From Cymodocea nodosa (taxonomy: Eukaryota > Streptophyta > Magnoliopsida > Alismatales > Cymodoceaceae): a stretch of DNA of 64,000 nucleotides. The stretch lies in NCBI GenBank assembly GCA_036874045.1, contig CM072337.1, positions 372,001 through 436,000 on the forward strand. The letters are read 5' to 3'. The notes beneath the pieces are model-generated. The model had not been told where the DNA came from and searched no databases. It saw only the letters and a program-made list of their open reading frames with translations. The position numbers and the translations under genes were made by a program. This document shows positions 46,531-59,400 of the stretch, piece after piece (the first letter of the stretch is position 1; each line of letters starts with the position of its first letter).

Positions 46531-48394
46531 TTTCCCAGTGATTTTCTATAAGCAATTTCGGTTTAAAATATTATAAATTTTCAGCTTACAATTTAGATAA
46601 ATCAATTTAAATTTTGTGGACAATAAAGATTACATTTAAAATAAATTAATATTATTTCTTGTGTAAACATTTATTTTAAATGTAATCCTTCAATATACAA
46701 ATATACATTTCTTCATGTGCTCCAGTGTCTTGCAGCAAAACAGAGAGAACTAAAAGGCTACTTACTCTCCAACATCTTATGTCAGATACAACATTCAAGA
46801 AAATAATTCAGTTAGTATTTGATTCCAAAATGAAACTGAACGATATTTTCAATAAAAAGAAGTTAGAAAATTTATCAAGATGTCTGTCTGTGTATGTTAC
46901 AATTTAACTCTCATTTCTAATATTCTCCGCATTATGAAAAATTTAACTCAAATGGTTCCTTGTCAATGTATTCAAACATTTACAGACGACAAGCTTTTAT
47001 ATAATTGTGGTCTAATATAATGTGACAAACCCAATAATAACTAGGATATTCCATAATTTGATTTCAGCAGCCTTCATTCTGTAACCATTGGTAATCAAAT
47101 TTAATAACTACAGACAGACCAAAAAAATAAACTCAAATGATAAAGATTTGAAACTCGATCAAAGAAAGGAATTGTGATGTTGCTTGAAATCTTTATAAAA
47201 ATTTAAAACAAAAGGGGAAGGGAATATTACAAATGATAGGACCATACTAAGCCCATAAGCACCCCCTTCAAGGACTAACAAATGGATGTTTGGATTGTCC
47301 TCCCAATGTGATAGGTTGCCTCTTAAGTGAAAAGGTGGGACTCATGTGGTTTGGTCTTTAGTCTTCAGAATGATGGTTGCATGGGAGTAGAAGACGCAAC
47401 ATTCAAATTATAAACACAGAAATCAAAAAGGACGAATTACAGTAATGGGAGCACGGTGAAATTCAAAAACATTTCTCTATTTCATTCATCTTACTTTAAT
47501 TCTATTAATAACATTCTCTATAATTTCACCCTTACCATACATCTTAAAAAAAAGCCCCATCATTTCATCGGCAAACTCGTCTTTTTCTTTGTATCTATCA
47601 TATACAGACTTCTTCCCTGCAAGATATGTTTCAAGAGAATTATAACAGGTTGTAATTTAATGATACCCATCCGGTGAGAGGGAGAATCAGATGAATATGC
47701 ATACATTACATGTTGTAATCGAAAATCACTTGAATTCATTCACTTTGTACCACGATGGCTTATTGTTTACTCACCTTTTCAAGATATAGATGAATTGAAT
47801 TCAAAATCACGTGCCCACCTGCCCAAATTAATTATACGAAACTTTATATTCCAACCTACGACAATTGAAGAAGTTCGTTTGTGCATCCAAAAAAATAACA
47901 AAAAATTATGATAACGAAAGTTTAGTCCTTTTTTATTTTGTTGGCTTTCACAGGCGTCGTTGAAGAAGGCAAGCAAATAAGTACGGATTAAGGCACGGGA
48001 TTGATTCCATGTTCCTAAAGCCATGCACTCCAATAGCAGTTCAACCAAGGGGCAAAATGGCGGTTAAGATTCTACTTCAGATGTTTTGTCCTTACCATCT
48101 CAAGATTTGTCGAGGTGATGGATGAATCAAATCAAAGCTAGCAATGAACGTTGAACCATGCCATGCACTCTAAAATGTATTAGGATTAGGAAAGCGTAAT
48201 TGAGAAAATAAAATAAAAAGGTTCGCAAGCCTAGAACAAGATTCATGTGCATCCATCCACTGCACATTCAGAAATCATAAATTGGAATGACATGGAATTA
48301 TTATGAAACACCAATATGAATTATTAGTTCAAATTCTAGATAAATTTATAAAACAACATGAACCATGGAGGTGGGAAAGCCTGTTGCAGTCTTC
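46531..48394. other. Spacer upstream of AIPP1-like and downstream of V-ATPase c
   Basis: AT-rich DNA without a supported gene. It contains the RTE LINE fragment at about 47440-47560. The right end includes the V-ATPase c 3' UTR. Confidence 0.5.
47440..47560 (-). mobile_element. Small RTE-clade LINE fragment
   Basis: The block tcattcatcttactttaat followed by a run ending in ctctataatttcaccctta matches 25090-25145 of the RTE copy in the TULP intron, in the same orientation. On the minus strand it gives the GEIIENVINRIKVR-type piece that precedes the C terminus of RTE proteins. Only about 120 bases are recognisable. Confidence 0.6.
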
Positions 48395-51300
48395 TTAATC
48401 TGACCGAGATTGGCCGGCACGGGATGAAAGGATGATACCAACAATGAGGCCATAGAGTGCAAGCGCCTCCGCAAAAATGAGAATGAGAATCATGCCAACA
48501 AACAGTTTTGGCTGCTGTGCATTGGCCCTGTAAAAAAAAAGTACAAACCATTTAGTAGAACTATTTTCATATTTCAGTGGGAAAAATGTAAGTAACATTT
48601 GAACATATAAGAACGAACTTATGAAACTATCTGAAGGTTCATGCTACTGAAGCTTTTCATATTACCGAAGTCAAAGCATTCAGGAAGGACTCGGCCCTTG
48701 TTAAGCCTATGGCTATAAATGATGGATACTAGTACAGAACTTCTATATCTTTCTAATTTTTCTTAATAAGATCTTCGTTAGCTAAAAATTTGGATCAATT
48801 TATCTATAATTGGTTACTATGTTGCAAGCATGCCTGACTCAGTTAGGGCCCATGTAAAGTTCAAAAAAACTCATAACTTGTGAAACTACTAAAACTGAGA
48901 GATGTCAATTCGTCGTTAGTATTTTGACATACCAAAATAAGTAGTAGTTGATGGGCTTAGAGGAATTGTATGTTATATGATTCTCCTCAAAACTTGAATG
49001 CATCACAACCTAGAAGTCAGAGCTCAATTTTATGAGACTGTTGAACATAATTTGCCACTTGCCACTCGTTCTCTTAGATATGGAACTAAGGCCACAGATA
49101 ACTAGATCCTTCCCAAATGTTACTTTTGCTTGAAACTCAAGCATTAGATTATCCTTTTTCCCTATAATGAACTTAGCAAATCACACGATTGATGTTTTAA
49201 GCTTGTAGTTATCTGAATGGAGTAATTTTTTTATTATCTGGTCCTCTTTAATTTCTACAAAATATGAATCGAATGGACTAATGGAACATTGAATGTCAAA
49301 ATTCAATATAATGATCAGGAATCCAATAATCTAAATGTCCAATAATGTCCCACTTCGAAATTGGAAAGACAATACCTAGCGGCCAGTGTACATAAAAACT
49401 TAAATCCATGAACTTCTAATTGTCCCAAAGTTCCAATGTTCATTTTGTATGCAAGGATCCCAACTAAGCATTTCCAAATATTGAAATTAACAGTCAACAA
49501 CGTCATCTAACAAGTTGTCTCATGTTTCAAGAATCAAAAAAATATGGAAAATTTAACCATTCAAAGTCCTTCGTCTCTTCCCAATGATACACTCAAATTG
49601 TGTAAAAGAAAAAAAAAATCCTTGGATAATAAATCAGAAACCATAAAAACACATATTGAAAATTTTGACATGAAATCATAACTTAAATGGACCTAAGCTG
49701 TATTTTCTAATATCTAGATGCATTTGTAGAAAGATACAGGTTGGTTAGTCCTTATTAAACCTAAGTCCTTATATCAGTGATTATACGACAATCTGAGGCC
49801 AACTTCAAAAGGTGACAGGCATTATAGTTATCATGGTACCCACTTCCTAATGCTGTTTTAAAAAATGTGAAAAAATACATAGTATTGAATTTCACATTTT
49901 TGACATGAAGTAGTATCCCAAATGGTAAGAAAAACGACAAATGCAGGTAGATTTAACATTTTATTTCGTCATTAAACCTAACTAGCTAATTTAAATTGGT
50001 CAATATATAACAAGTTGAGTTGTCAACTTCAAAAGGTAATAGACACAATAGTTATCACGGCATCAGAGTCACATGGACACCTAAGCAGTAATAAAAATTT
50101 AATTTTTACATGTTTTGTAGACATTGGGTAAAACTTTAAATATATATATAAATACAATAATCTATGATATAGGAATTTGTAAAACTAGTAATAACAACCT
50201 AACTATAAATAAACTATTAATTAAACTCCAAAATCAATAACAATGTTAACAAAAACAACAATAAATCACATATTCCATAAGCACAGAAATAACTAAGAAA
50301 AAGAAAAAAATGGTAATCAATGCTCAGTTAAGATGACCAAAACCTAAAACATCCCCGTTAGGCAAATTCAGTCCAAGGCATCTGGACACCTTGACCTCAA
50401 ATCGCAAATTGGTGCCACCTTATTGCCTATGTAGGCATCCTTGCGACTATGACAGTCACATATTGTACCATAATGATACCACCAGCAATTAGACGTTACA
50501 AAAGAAGCAAAGCAGTAATTCATGTCTTCCCAGAGTTAACTTCAAAAGCATACATGAAGTGAAGGAATGATCTCAATGGATGAAATTCATTAGATGTTTA
50601 TAGTTATAGTATTCAAATCTTTCCTTTCTTTAAGTATCAATGTGAGTGAAAAAGATTAACAGTTCAATTATATGATATATTGACCATCAGTGCAATGGCC
50701 CTGGAAGTGCATGACCATCAGTATGTGAATACGAAATTACAGTGATAGATCCCAATGATGATACTTTCTTTGCGCCATTCAGATTTTGCAGGAGATAACG
50801 AGAATAAATGTGAAAAGTCACGGAAAAACACAAGTCCTTTTGATACAATAACACAAACTTTATGTTGAAAGGCTACTGACACCCACAAATTTTTTATACG
50901 CAATACTAGATTTTATGGTAACGGTAACTCTATTTGCAAGCTCCAGATACTAGATGTATTGGGAGATGGCAACTATGTTAGTGAGGCAATGGTTCACGAG
51001 ATCAACTGGGTAAGTACTACAGAACTCAGGATTCAGGAAGCTCCAAATGACGAAAATGTTTATCTAAAAATCGACACGAAATTCTCTGATTTTAAAAACA
51101 TCTTGAAATCGTCAATCGAAAACATATAAACACATACAAGAACTAATCGTCTAGGATTCCAGAAACCAAATCCATACCTAACTCCAGCGTCACCAACAAT
51201 CCCAATTGCCATCCCCGCCGAAAGTCCTGCCAGACCACACGCAAGACCCGAGGAGAGATGCGCGTATCCATCGAAGAGGTAGTAGCCCTTGGCCTTGGGG

Positions 51301-51616
51301 TTGATCCCGGTGCTGATGATCACAGCGATGATGAGCCCGTAGATGCCGAGCACTCCCGCCATGACCACGGGCACGATGGACTTCATCACCAGCTCCGGTC
51401 GCATCACTCCCATCGACGCCACTCCCACCCCGCTCTTCGCCGTCCCGTACGCCGCCCCCATGCCTGCGAGCACGAATAATCAGAATCCAGAAGGGAGACA
51501 CAGAAAGGGATGAGCGATCGGGTAAGGGGCGTGTTACAGGAGAAGACGAGGGCCGCGGCGGCGCCGAGGAAGCCGAAGAAGGGGGCCGTTTCGTCGCCGT
51601 TGAAGGTAACAGCCAT
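48395..51616 (-). CDS. VHA-c: V-type proton ATPase 16 kDa proteolipid subunit c
   Basis: Subunit c forms the rotating membrane ring of the V-ATPase, which acidifies vacuole, trans-Golgi and endosomes. Three exons on the minus strand, 51616-51538, 51463-51178 and 48527-48395, join to exactly 165 residues, the standard length. Four hydrophobic helices are present. Helix 4 carries the proton-binding Glu in [47 protein letters not shown] and the C-terminal [10 protein letters not shown] are near-invariant in plants. The first two exons are GC-rich. The long second intron (48528-51177) is AT-rich. Plants carry several near-identical paralogues, so the number is not assigned. Confidence 0.97.
49800..50060 (+). 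repeat. Short direct repeat pair in the V-ATPase c intron
   Basis: caacttcaaaaggtgacagg with attatagttatcatgg at about 49800-49836 recurs as caacttcaaaaggtaatag with caatagttatcacgg at about 50024-50060, a spacing of 224. The repeat is short and its origin is unknown. Confidence 0.55.
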
Positions 51617-53444
51617 GATGGTGGTGGCGGTGATGGAGATGATCGGATCTGGAGGGAACCCAAGAAATAGAGTGCGATGGTGGTGATCTTGTCTTTTTCT
51701 GCTCTGTTTTTTCTTTTCTTTTTTGCAAATTGTCTCCTCCTCCTCCTCCTCCTGTGTGAGATGTCTAAATTTAAGACATTTTAATCAAAATTTAATATTT
51801 ATTTAATTTAAGTAAAAATTTTATAATGTAAAAAAGTTTAAAGAAATGATATAAAAGTACTTTTAGGAAGTATTTATGTATATAGAAGAAAAAAAAAAAA
51901 CGAAAAACAAAATATCACGAAAAATAATGAAAATGAAAATAACAAAAAATCAAATTATTTATGTATAAAATAAAAAATAACGGTATTTGAAATATATGTG
52001 TTTATATACAGAATAGAAAATAACAAAAAATCATAAAATGTAAAATATATATTTTTTTTTATAAAATAAAAAATATTAATATAAGATAAAATTATTTGTA
52101 ATAATAGTTACAATATAAAATACTTTTCACACATCTTTATTATTTCACATCTCTCTAATTCTTATCTGCTAAAGACATAAAGTATTTTTATATCAAAATT
52201 ACATACTATTAATATATTTGTGATAATTTACATTTTCTTTTCTTTCATTTTTCATCAATTTTAGAGATTAAAAAGTTAGAAAATGAAAAAAAAATTTCTT
52301 ATACATCAAAGTAAAATAACAGGATCTTTTAGAAACTCATTTAATACACAAATACATAAAAAAATTATATATATTTTTAATCATTTTATAACACACAAAC
52401 ATGAAAAAAATAGCATGTTAATTATTTTTTGATAACGTAGTGCTTTTGCCCAAATTTGAATAAAGTATTACACATTGTCAGCTTTATTGCTTGTGATTGG
52501 TCAAGATCTGGTGGTGGTAGCGAGCTTAATTTTATTTCTAAGTGATTATTCTATCTATTTTACAAATAAATATAAGAGAAGCAAGAATAATCATACAAAT
52601 ATTATTATTATTAAATACCTATAATATTTTGAATAATATTAATTTTTTATATATGTTGGGGAGATGACAGAGGTGGCATCAAAAAGTTTTTTTTGGGAGG
52701 TTAAAAGCAAGTTGAAGAATATCCCTCCATAATGGACCGCCTCAAGGTGAGTCCAATAACAACTAATTTTGATGATAAAGTTGAAAACGTCGCAAGCATC
52801 ATCTTTCAATGATACAAAGAAGTTGTTTAACATAAGACCCATGAATTGAATGCACTTGCCAAGCGAGAGAGATCTGATCTTAAGCAATCAAGTAAAAACT
52901 AAAAAAGAATTAGGAGTACATGATGGGCTCATAGATTGGATTTGGTATTTATTATTTTGATAATGTTAGGCTTCGTATTTCTCCATGTGAGCACTGTGAG
53001 CGCATGAACGACAAGTCTAAACCATAAGTCTACGTGGTGATGGAAGAAATTTAGGTGACCAACATGGGTGCACACAGTCATAAGAGACCACTGCCACCCT
53101 TACAATACATGATACCACCATTATCAATACTCCGACAGTCAACATATCTCAAATTGATTACGAGTAATTTCTACAACTTTAGGCTATTGAAGTTTCAGCC
53201 AACAATAATTCTTGCTTGCTTCTATTTCGAGTACTGATGGTTATTTAACTACGACAGAGAATCCCTGAATTATATAAACTCTAAAAGAGCAAATTCTCTC
53301 TAGACAATAATGAGCATACCTACAATCTACGAGCTGAGATCCTGAAGGGGGCAGACAAGTAGATGAAGATATCTTTTGAAGTATGTGAAGCAGAACATGA
53401 CGTAAAGGATTCAACTCCAGCAAAAGACATTTGTTGGTAGCAAA
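51617..53444. other. V-ATPase c promoter and TIC110 3' flank
   Basis: A CTC/TCC repeat at 51735-51750 lies in the V-ATPase c leader or promoter. Beyond it, 51.8-52.6 kb is extremely AT-rich. The text around 51.9-52.1 kb loosely resembles 63.15-63.33 kb (agaaaataacaaaaa-type blocks). No gene is supported. The TIC110 3' UTR should occupy the right end. Confidence 0.45.
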
Positions 53445-56400
53445 TCAGAAAGCAAATTCTTCCTCTTCATTTCCAAGTGGTAGCTCTCCTCGCTCTGCTG
53501 AGTCACGTAGGGCGGCTGCAGTCAAGTCAGTAATGCGAAGCAAATATTGCAAACGGGAGAGCTTCTCTGGTGCTGGGATGCTCTTCAAATAGAGGCAATA
53601 TAGGTCAGAAAGTTCTTCGGGCGCCGACCATGTGAAAGGTTCTGCCGGTACTGCCTTGTCGCATGCCAAGATGTCATTTAGACAGGAAACCTGCAGCAAC
53701 ATTTGATCAAGTTAGGAACCCAGAAAAAAAAAAAAAAAAAGTGAAATACCGAAATCGTTTAGATTCTTGCAGAATGCCAATAAAATTTATCATGTATTAT
53801 TTCAGAAAAAGACGTTAATTCAATATGTGGATGAATTAATTGCTTACTAAGCTTTCCCACAATTGCGAGTAAAAATATTAGAATTAAACTAAGCAAGATA
53901 TTCTGATTAATTTTTAACAAAATAAGATATCATCACTTCAATCAGAACATGTATTTAAACAAAAAGTTTGTTTCCTTAATTAAACAATAAAGTTATACAA
54001 GAACAAATCAATCGTCATATAAACAAATCCAAGTCATGAAACAGGATACTCCATGAATATGGTAAATTTGTTTGAACCACTATTTTTATTAATATATTAT
54101 GTATAAAAAGAGTCAGATCGCTTTAAATAAATTCATTATGGTATTTTAATGTGAAATATAAAAATAAAATATGGCATCAATAATCAACCAAAAAGTCTTG
54201 ATTGAAATTTTTTTTTTGAAATTGGTTGGATCTTATTTGAACCTTAGAGATTATAAAACCACACAACCTTGACCGATTCTACTTGAAATTGATTGAGCTT
54301 AATTAAATTTACAAATAAGGATTTTTATATAAATGCTCTAACTTTTTTTAATTATATCTAAATATACAAATTCTCTAATAAACAATTCTAAATATATAAA
54401 TGTTCTACCCAAACATACATCTACCCTGATTCTGGGATCGATTTGACAGAAGTAGATTCCAAAATCTACCAGGGTTCCAGAAAAGGAGGAAATTGAGCTC
54501 AGTTGGAATTCACAATTGAACCGATCAAGTAATCAAATATAACATGGAAGATCATTCAACGTTAGGATTCACATTCAATTTGCATTCAACAGGATTATAC
54601 TAGCGAAATGTTAATCAATATAAAGAGCATAGAGCAAATGAAAATGAAAAGCATACCACGCCTTCTCGATTTCTCTGTCTCAATGATGCCACTGCTTGAA
54701 CAAGGGAGTTTGATAACCTATTCACGGCAAGCTCATGAACAATTTCTTTTGCCTTCTTGGGACTGATGCTCAAATCATTAGGTATTTTCTCATAAACATC
54801 CTCTTCATTGAACTCTCCTGTTCCTGAAGAGAATATCTCATCAATCGTTTTTTTGAAGAGGTTTTCCCGCAAGCGCTCAGAGATAATGCTGTCCAGGTCA
54901 ATACTCTTTTCTTTAAGTTCCCGGATCTCTTTTATGCCAATTCTTCCTTGGCTAACGGCAGTTTCAATGGTAGCTGCCATCTTTGTTGAGGTTATATTCT
55001 TAATAATTCTATCTGCATGTTCTGCCGGTAACCCCACTTGCTTCTGTACTTCTTTAAGCTGATCAACCTTGGCATTGCTCAATAGCCCATCAGCTAGAAT
55101 TGTCTCAGCTTGTTTTGTGAATGCTTGTTCAGCCAAATTCCTGTGAATGTCTACAATCTCTTTTCCTGTCATTCCAAGGATTCCCCCCAGCTGATTCAGA
55201 TACAAGAATTCTGTATTGTCTTTCTTTGTAGTAATCTGCACACCAAATGGAACTACAGTGCTTTCACCAGAAATGCAATACAGCAAGTATGTTCTATAGA
55301 GGTCAGCTCTGTCCCTCTCTGCTAAGTCATCCTTAAGTGTTATTTCAGTCTGACCTGGTTTACCTAATTTTGCTTCAAGCTCTTTCTCAGGTCGTGTCTT
55401 CCGAAGTGTCTGCAGAGATTCCCATTCATCCTCCTCATCAACATGCTCCTCCTTGACAGGTTTGGGGCCTTCTGACTTTTCTATAGGTTCACCTTTTATA
55501 TCAGCTATCAGCTCAGTAACAACCAAAGTATTGAATTTTATCATCTTCTTCAGTTCTCTTGCAGCTTCTTTACGGTCACCAACTGCTCTAGATCGCTGTA
55601 TGTAATTCATGAATACCTTACGCACCTACATGAGAAAAAAGATAACAATTGTTAACATATTCAGTTCATCATTGACGCTAAACACAGCAACCCATGTCAT
55701 AATCTCGGACTGGCCACATGAATCTTTTTCTTTTATATATTTCTATCTATGATTAAGGTACAGAAATTTGAATATTTTCTTACAATTCCTAATCAAGCAT
55801 TGCCCATAATTTCATAATATGACTCATTACTTAAATATCACGATAATTATTACAGTTTAATATGTCTCCCTTATTCCTAAATATAAGTATGAAAGAACTT
55901 CTATCTCCATTCATTTAGTAACTTTAGCCTTTAAATTTATATCAAAAAGCTTAGTTAACAACTAAATCCCTACTTCACCCAAACAAGTCCACACATCGAC
56001 AGGAATATCACCTTCACATTTCATTTTCTTAATAGCTTCTTTTACCTCCAAACTACTAATTCATCTAAAATAACTATAATTTCTGTCCTTTGTAATGCTA
56101 CCCAAATTTTGCATGAATCTTTTTTTTATAGATTCATTAAAAAGTTTATTAAAATACCTACACCATCTATCTATTATTTCACTTTCTTTAACTAAAACTC
56201 TACCAATTTCATCCTTAATATACTTCACTCAAATCTCTAAATTTCATTTTTCTAATCACGGTCAACTTATATATTCTATGTTCTCATTGTATCCAAATTA
56301 TCATATAATTTCTTATAGACCTAGTTTTTAACTTCACTAACAATTTTCTTAGCATTCCAAAGCAAAATAAAGAGTGCATAAATATTGAGCTTAAAATCAA

Positions 56401-59400
56401 AATGGCAATAACACAAAAAAATATAATTAGAATCCTACCGCCTTGCCAGCAATTGCCATGGCAGCCTCTTTTGTTAAGCGTAAACCCTGAGAAGCCTTTC
56501 TTACAGAAGCCTTGACCTCTGCATCATAGCCCTCAACACCTGATGCAATTGCATCCTTCACCACCTGTAAGAACTTTTAGATCAGTACAATTCATTTTTA
56601 TTGAAACATAACAACAAAACAAGTACTAAAAAGTTATGATTACTAATTAGACTATAAATACTTGATTACATAAAACCAATGTGTAACAATAAACCTAGGA
56701 AGCATAGATTCTTCATACATTACGCCCATATCTAACATGTGTCAGATATGATACAGCTGGGACCTAGGACTTTCCAGGATTCTTTTCAGACACACCAAAT
56801 GACATCTTTGAGGCATTTCTAGCAAAAAATTCAAATTCTCTTTCTATACAACACCAATTTGTTGGGAACATAGCATGGACTTAATAGTTTTTTTGCATGC
56901 ATATTACTAAAATAACATGCAATAATTATTATGACACTTTTATCGATGTTTTATTATTATGGTATTATATCATGTATGACATCATATTTTATATCATTTA
57001 AATGTGTTGGTTTAAATATATTATTTATTTAATGGCATCTAAGAGATGAGTCATATCCTAAAATCTGAATCATGACATATCCCAATCCCCAAATCATATT
57101 GATACTTCCTAGCAATAAACTAATTAACATACCTTTTCAAATAAGTTACCACAAATTTCAGCATGTGCAGCATCAACAGTTTCCTGTGGGATGCAAAGCA
57201 AAACCCGTGTACGCAGTAAAGCAGAAACATCATCCTGGCTCAATTCTCCATCGGCTACACATTGTTGAAGCTTTTTCCTATAGATTTCTGAGGGAATGAA
57301 TTCAAAACAAATGTATAAAAAACTTAAAGCTTATCCAAAATGTCAAAAACTTATTATGGGAGACCAAGATTGCAAGATTAATGTATCATAAATTCATAAG
57401 GAAAAACACACAAGGATGTCATAATGATTTATAGAAATATCTTGTAGAATCAGAATGCCATACACTAAGAAAATTAGTAGGCATTGCAACAATTTTATAC
57501 CCAAAGAGGGTCATAAATGCATAATTATTAAGGCATCAAAGCAACCCCAGATGGTAAGCCAAGATTCCTTGGGTGTCTAGACACCCATGTAAATAGTTTT
57601 TATTTTTACGTATATATTCTTTTTTTTTATGTATATTTCTATTTTATATATACATTTATAAATATTTAATATTAATCATGTACACTTTTAACTATATTAT
57701 TTACTAAATAACATGAACTACATAAATATTCTTAAGATAACATCAAAACACAAAGTGCAATGATACTAATGTCTATACTTCAGAAATATGTATGATTACA
57801 TATTTCGAATAATATTCCATTAACATATATATATATAAGTTTTTTTTTCAATGAAAAACCTTAAAATATATATTTTATTAGAAAATTCAACGCAAGATAC
57901 CCTTCCCGAGACAAGGCAAAGTATGCAGTCCAAACGTGACCAAAGCATGCTTGGATGCCCAGGCAATGCCTTGATAAACATGCATAAATGACGACTAGTA
58001 TTCTTTATATCCAGATGTATACCATACTCTTATTTTGATGAGAAAATGATCATAAATATTTCATTCAAAACAAAACATACTATAAATGAAAAATGGGAAA
58101 AAAAGTATGATCTCAGTATTATCAATACCTTTATGAATTTCACTGGCCTTCTCTGGATTGAACTGAATTTCATCACAAAGATTTTGAAGGAACTTTGCTT
58201 TGCTAGTTGCAACGTCCAACTCACCACCAGAAATAGCCTGTGAAAGGCGTTTCCGATACACTTTTGTGGATACATCAAGCATGATAGCTTCTGCCTCACG
58301 TTTGCCCAAACCAAAAATATTCTTCAAATGATTCAAAGTCACAACCTATATAGTGTAAAAAAAAGAAATCATAAAAGGATAAAATCTTTGTTTGAACATC
58401 AGCTTCAACTGTTTCATAGCGTTGTAAAAAAAATTGAGCAGTGAAGGAAGAAATATTAAAACAGAAAAGAAATGACTGTCAAATCTAATGAACTACAAAC
58501 TGAAAACAAAAGTATTCCCACCTTATTCCTTTCAAGGCGCCCTTTTGGGAAACAATCTGCAGCATATGCTCTATATAATAGCTTGAGATCTTCTAACTTT
58601 CTATCAGTGTCAAACTCGCCACCTGAATATACAGGGAATTTAATTGATGCTTTTATGTTACAATCATACATGAAACATACGAATATCATTATTACCTAGT
58701 ATAGAAACGGGTCCAATGCCTACAGCGAATCGTCCAGCATCGGGATGTTTACTCAAGGACACAAGTAAATCATTAAAAGTAATAATCATTTCAAGCTCCT
58801 GAACAACCTTTACCACACCATGGCTGTTAATCCACAATTAAGTTAGCCATAAGAAAAATGAAGGCAAACAAAAGACAGTACTGGCTCAAAATCAGCAAAA
58901 AAATTGCCAGATAAATAAATTCTTGAAAAGAAATAGACAATTGGATTGAGCCTAATACTCCAGCACATTTCATATTAACCATGCCATACTCTTTGGAAGA
59001 AAAAAACAAATTCTACAAAAAAATGAAGCTAGGACTACAATGCAAAATTCATGTAGCCACAATAATAATAAAACTATATTTATTTTAAAAGAATTAAAAC
59101 ATTGTAGTAAAAGAACCTGTTAAGAAAATAAAAACAAGGGAAAACTTTGGACCACTAATTTTTGAAAATTCACGGGCAATGTAAGGATAAAGAGGTTAAC
59201 TAACTTTTTAATATAATTTCAGAAGAGAAGGAAGATGTCAGATATATTTAAAATAAGGTAGACAACCAAAATTGTAATAATTATTAAGGAATTAAGGTAA
59301 TGAATTATACGATAAACTTTGGAAAAGAATTATTAAACAAATATTAACACATGTAACCACATTACACAATCACAAAAAAATTAGATACATGCGACCCAGA

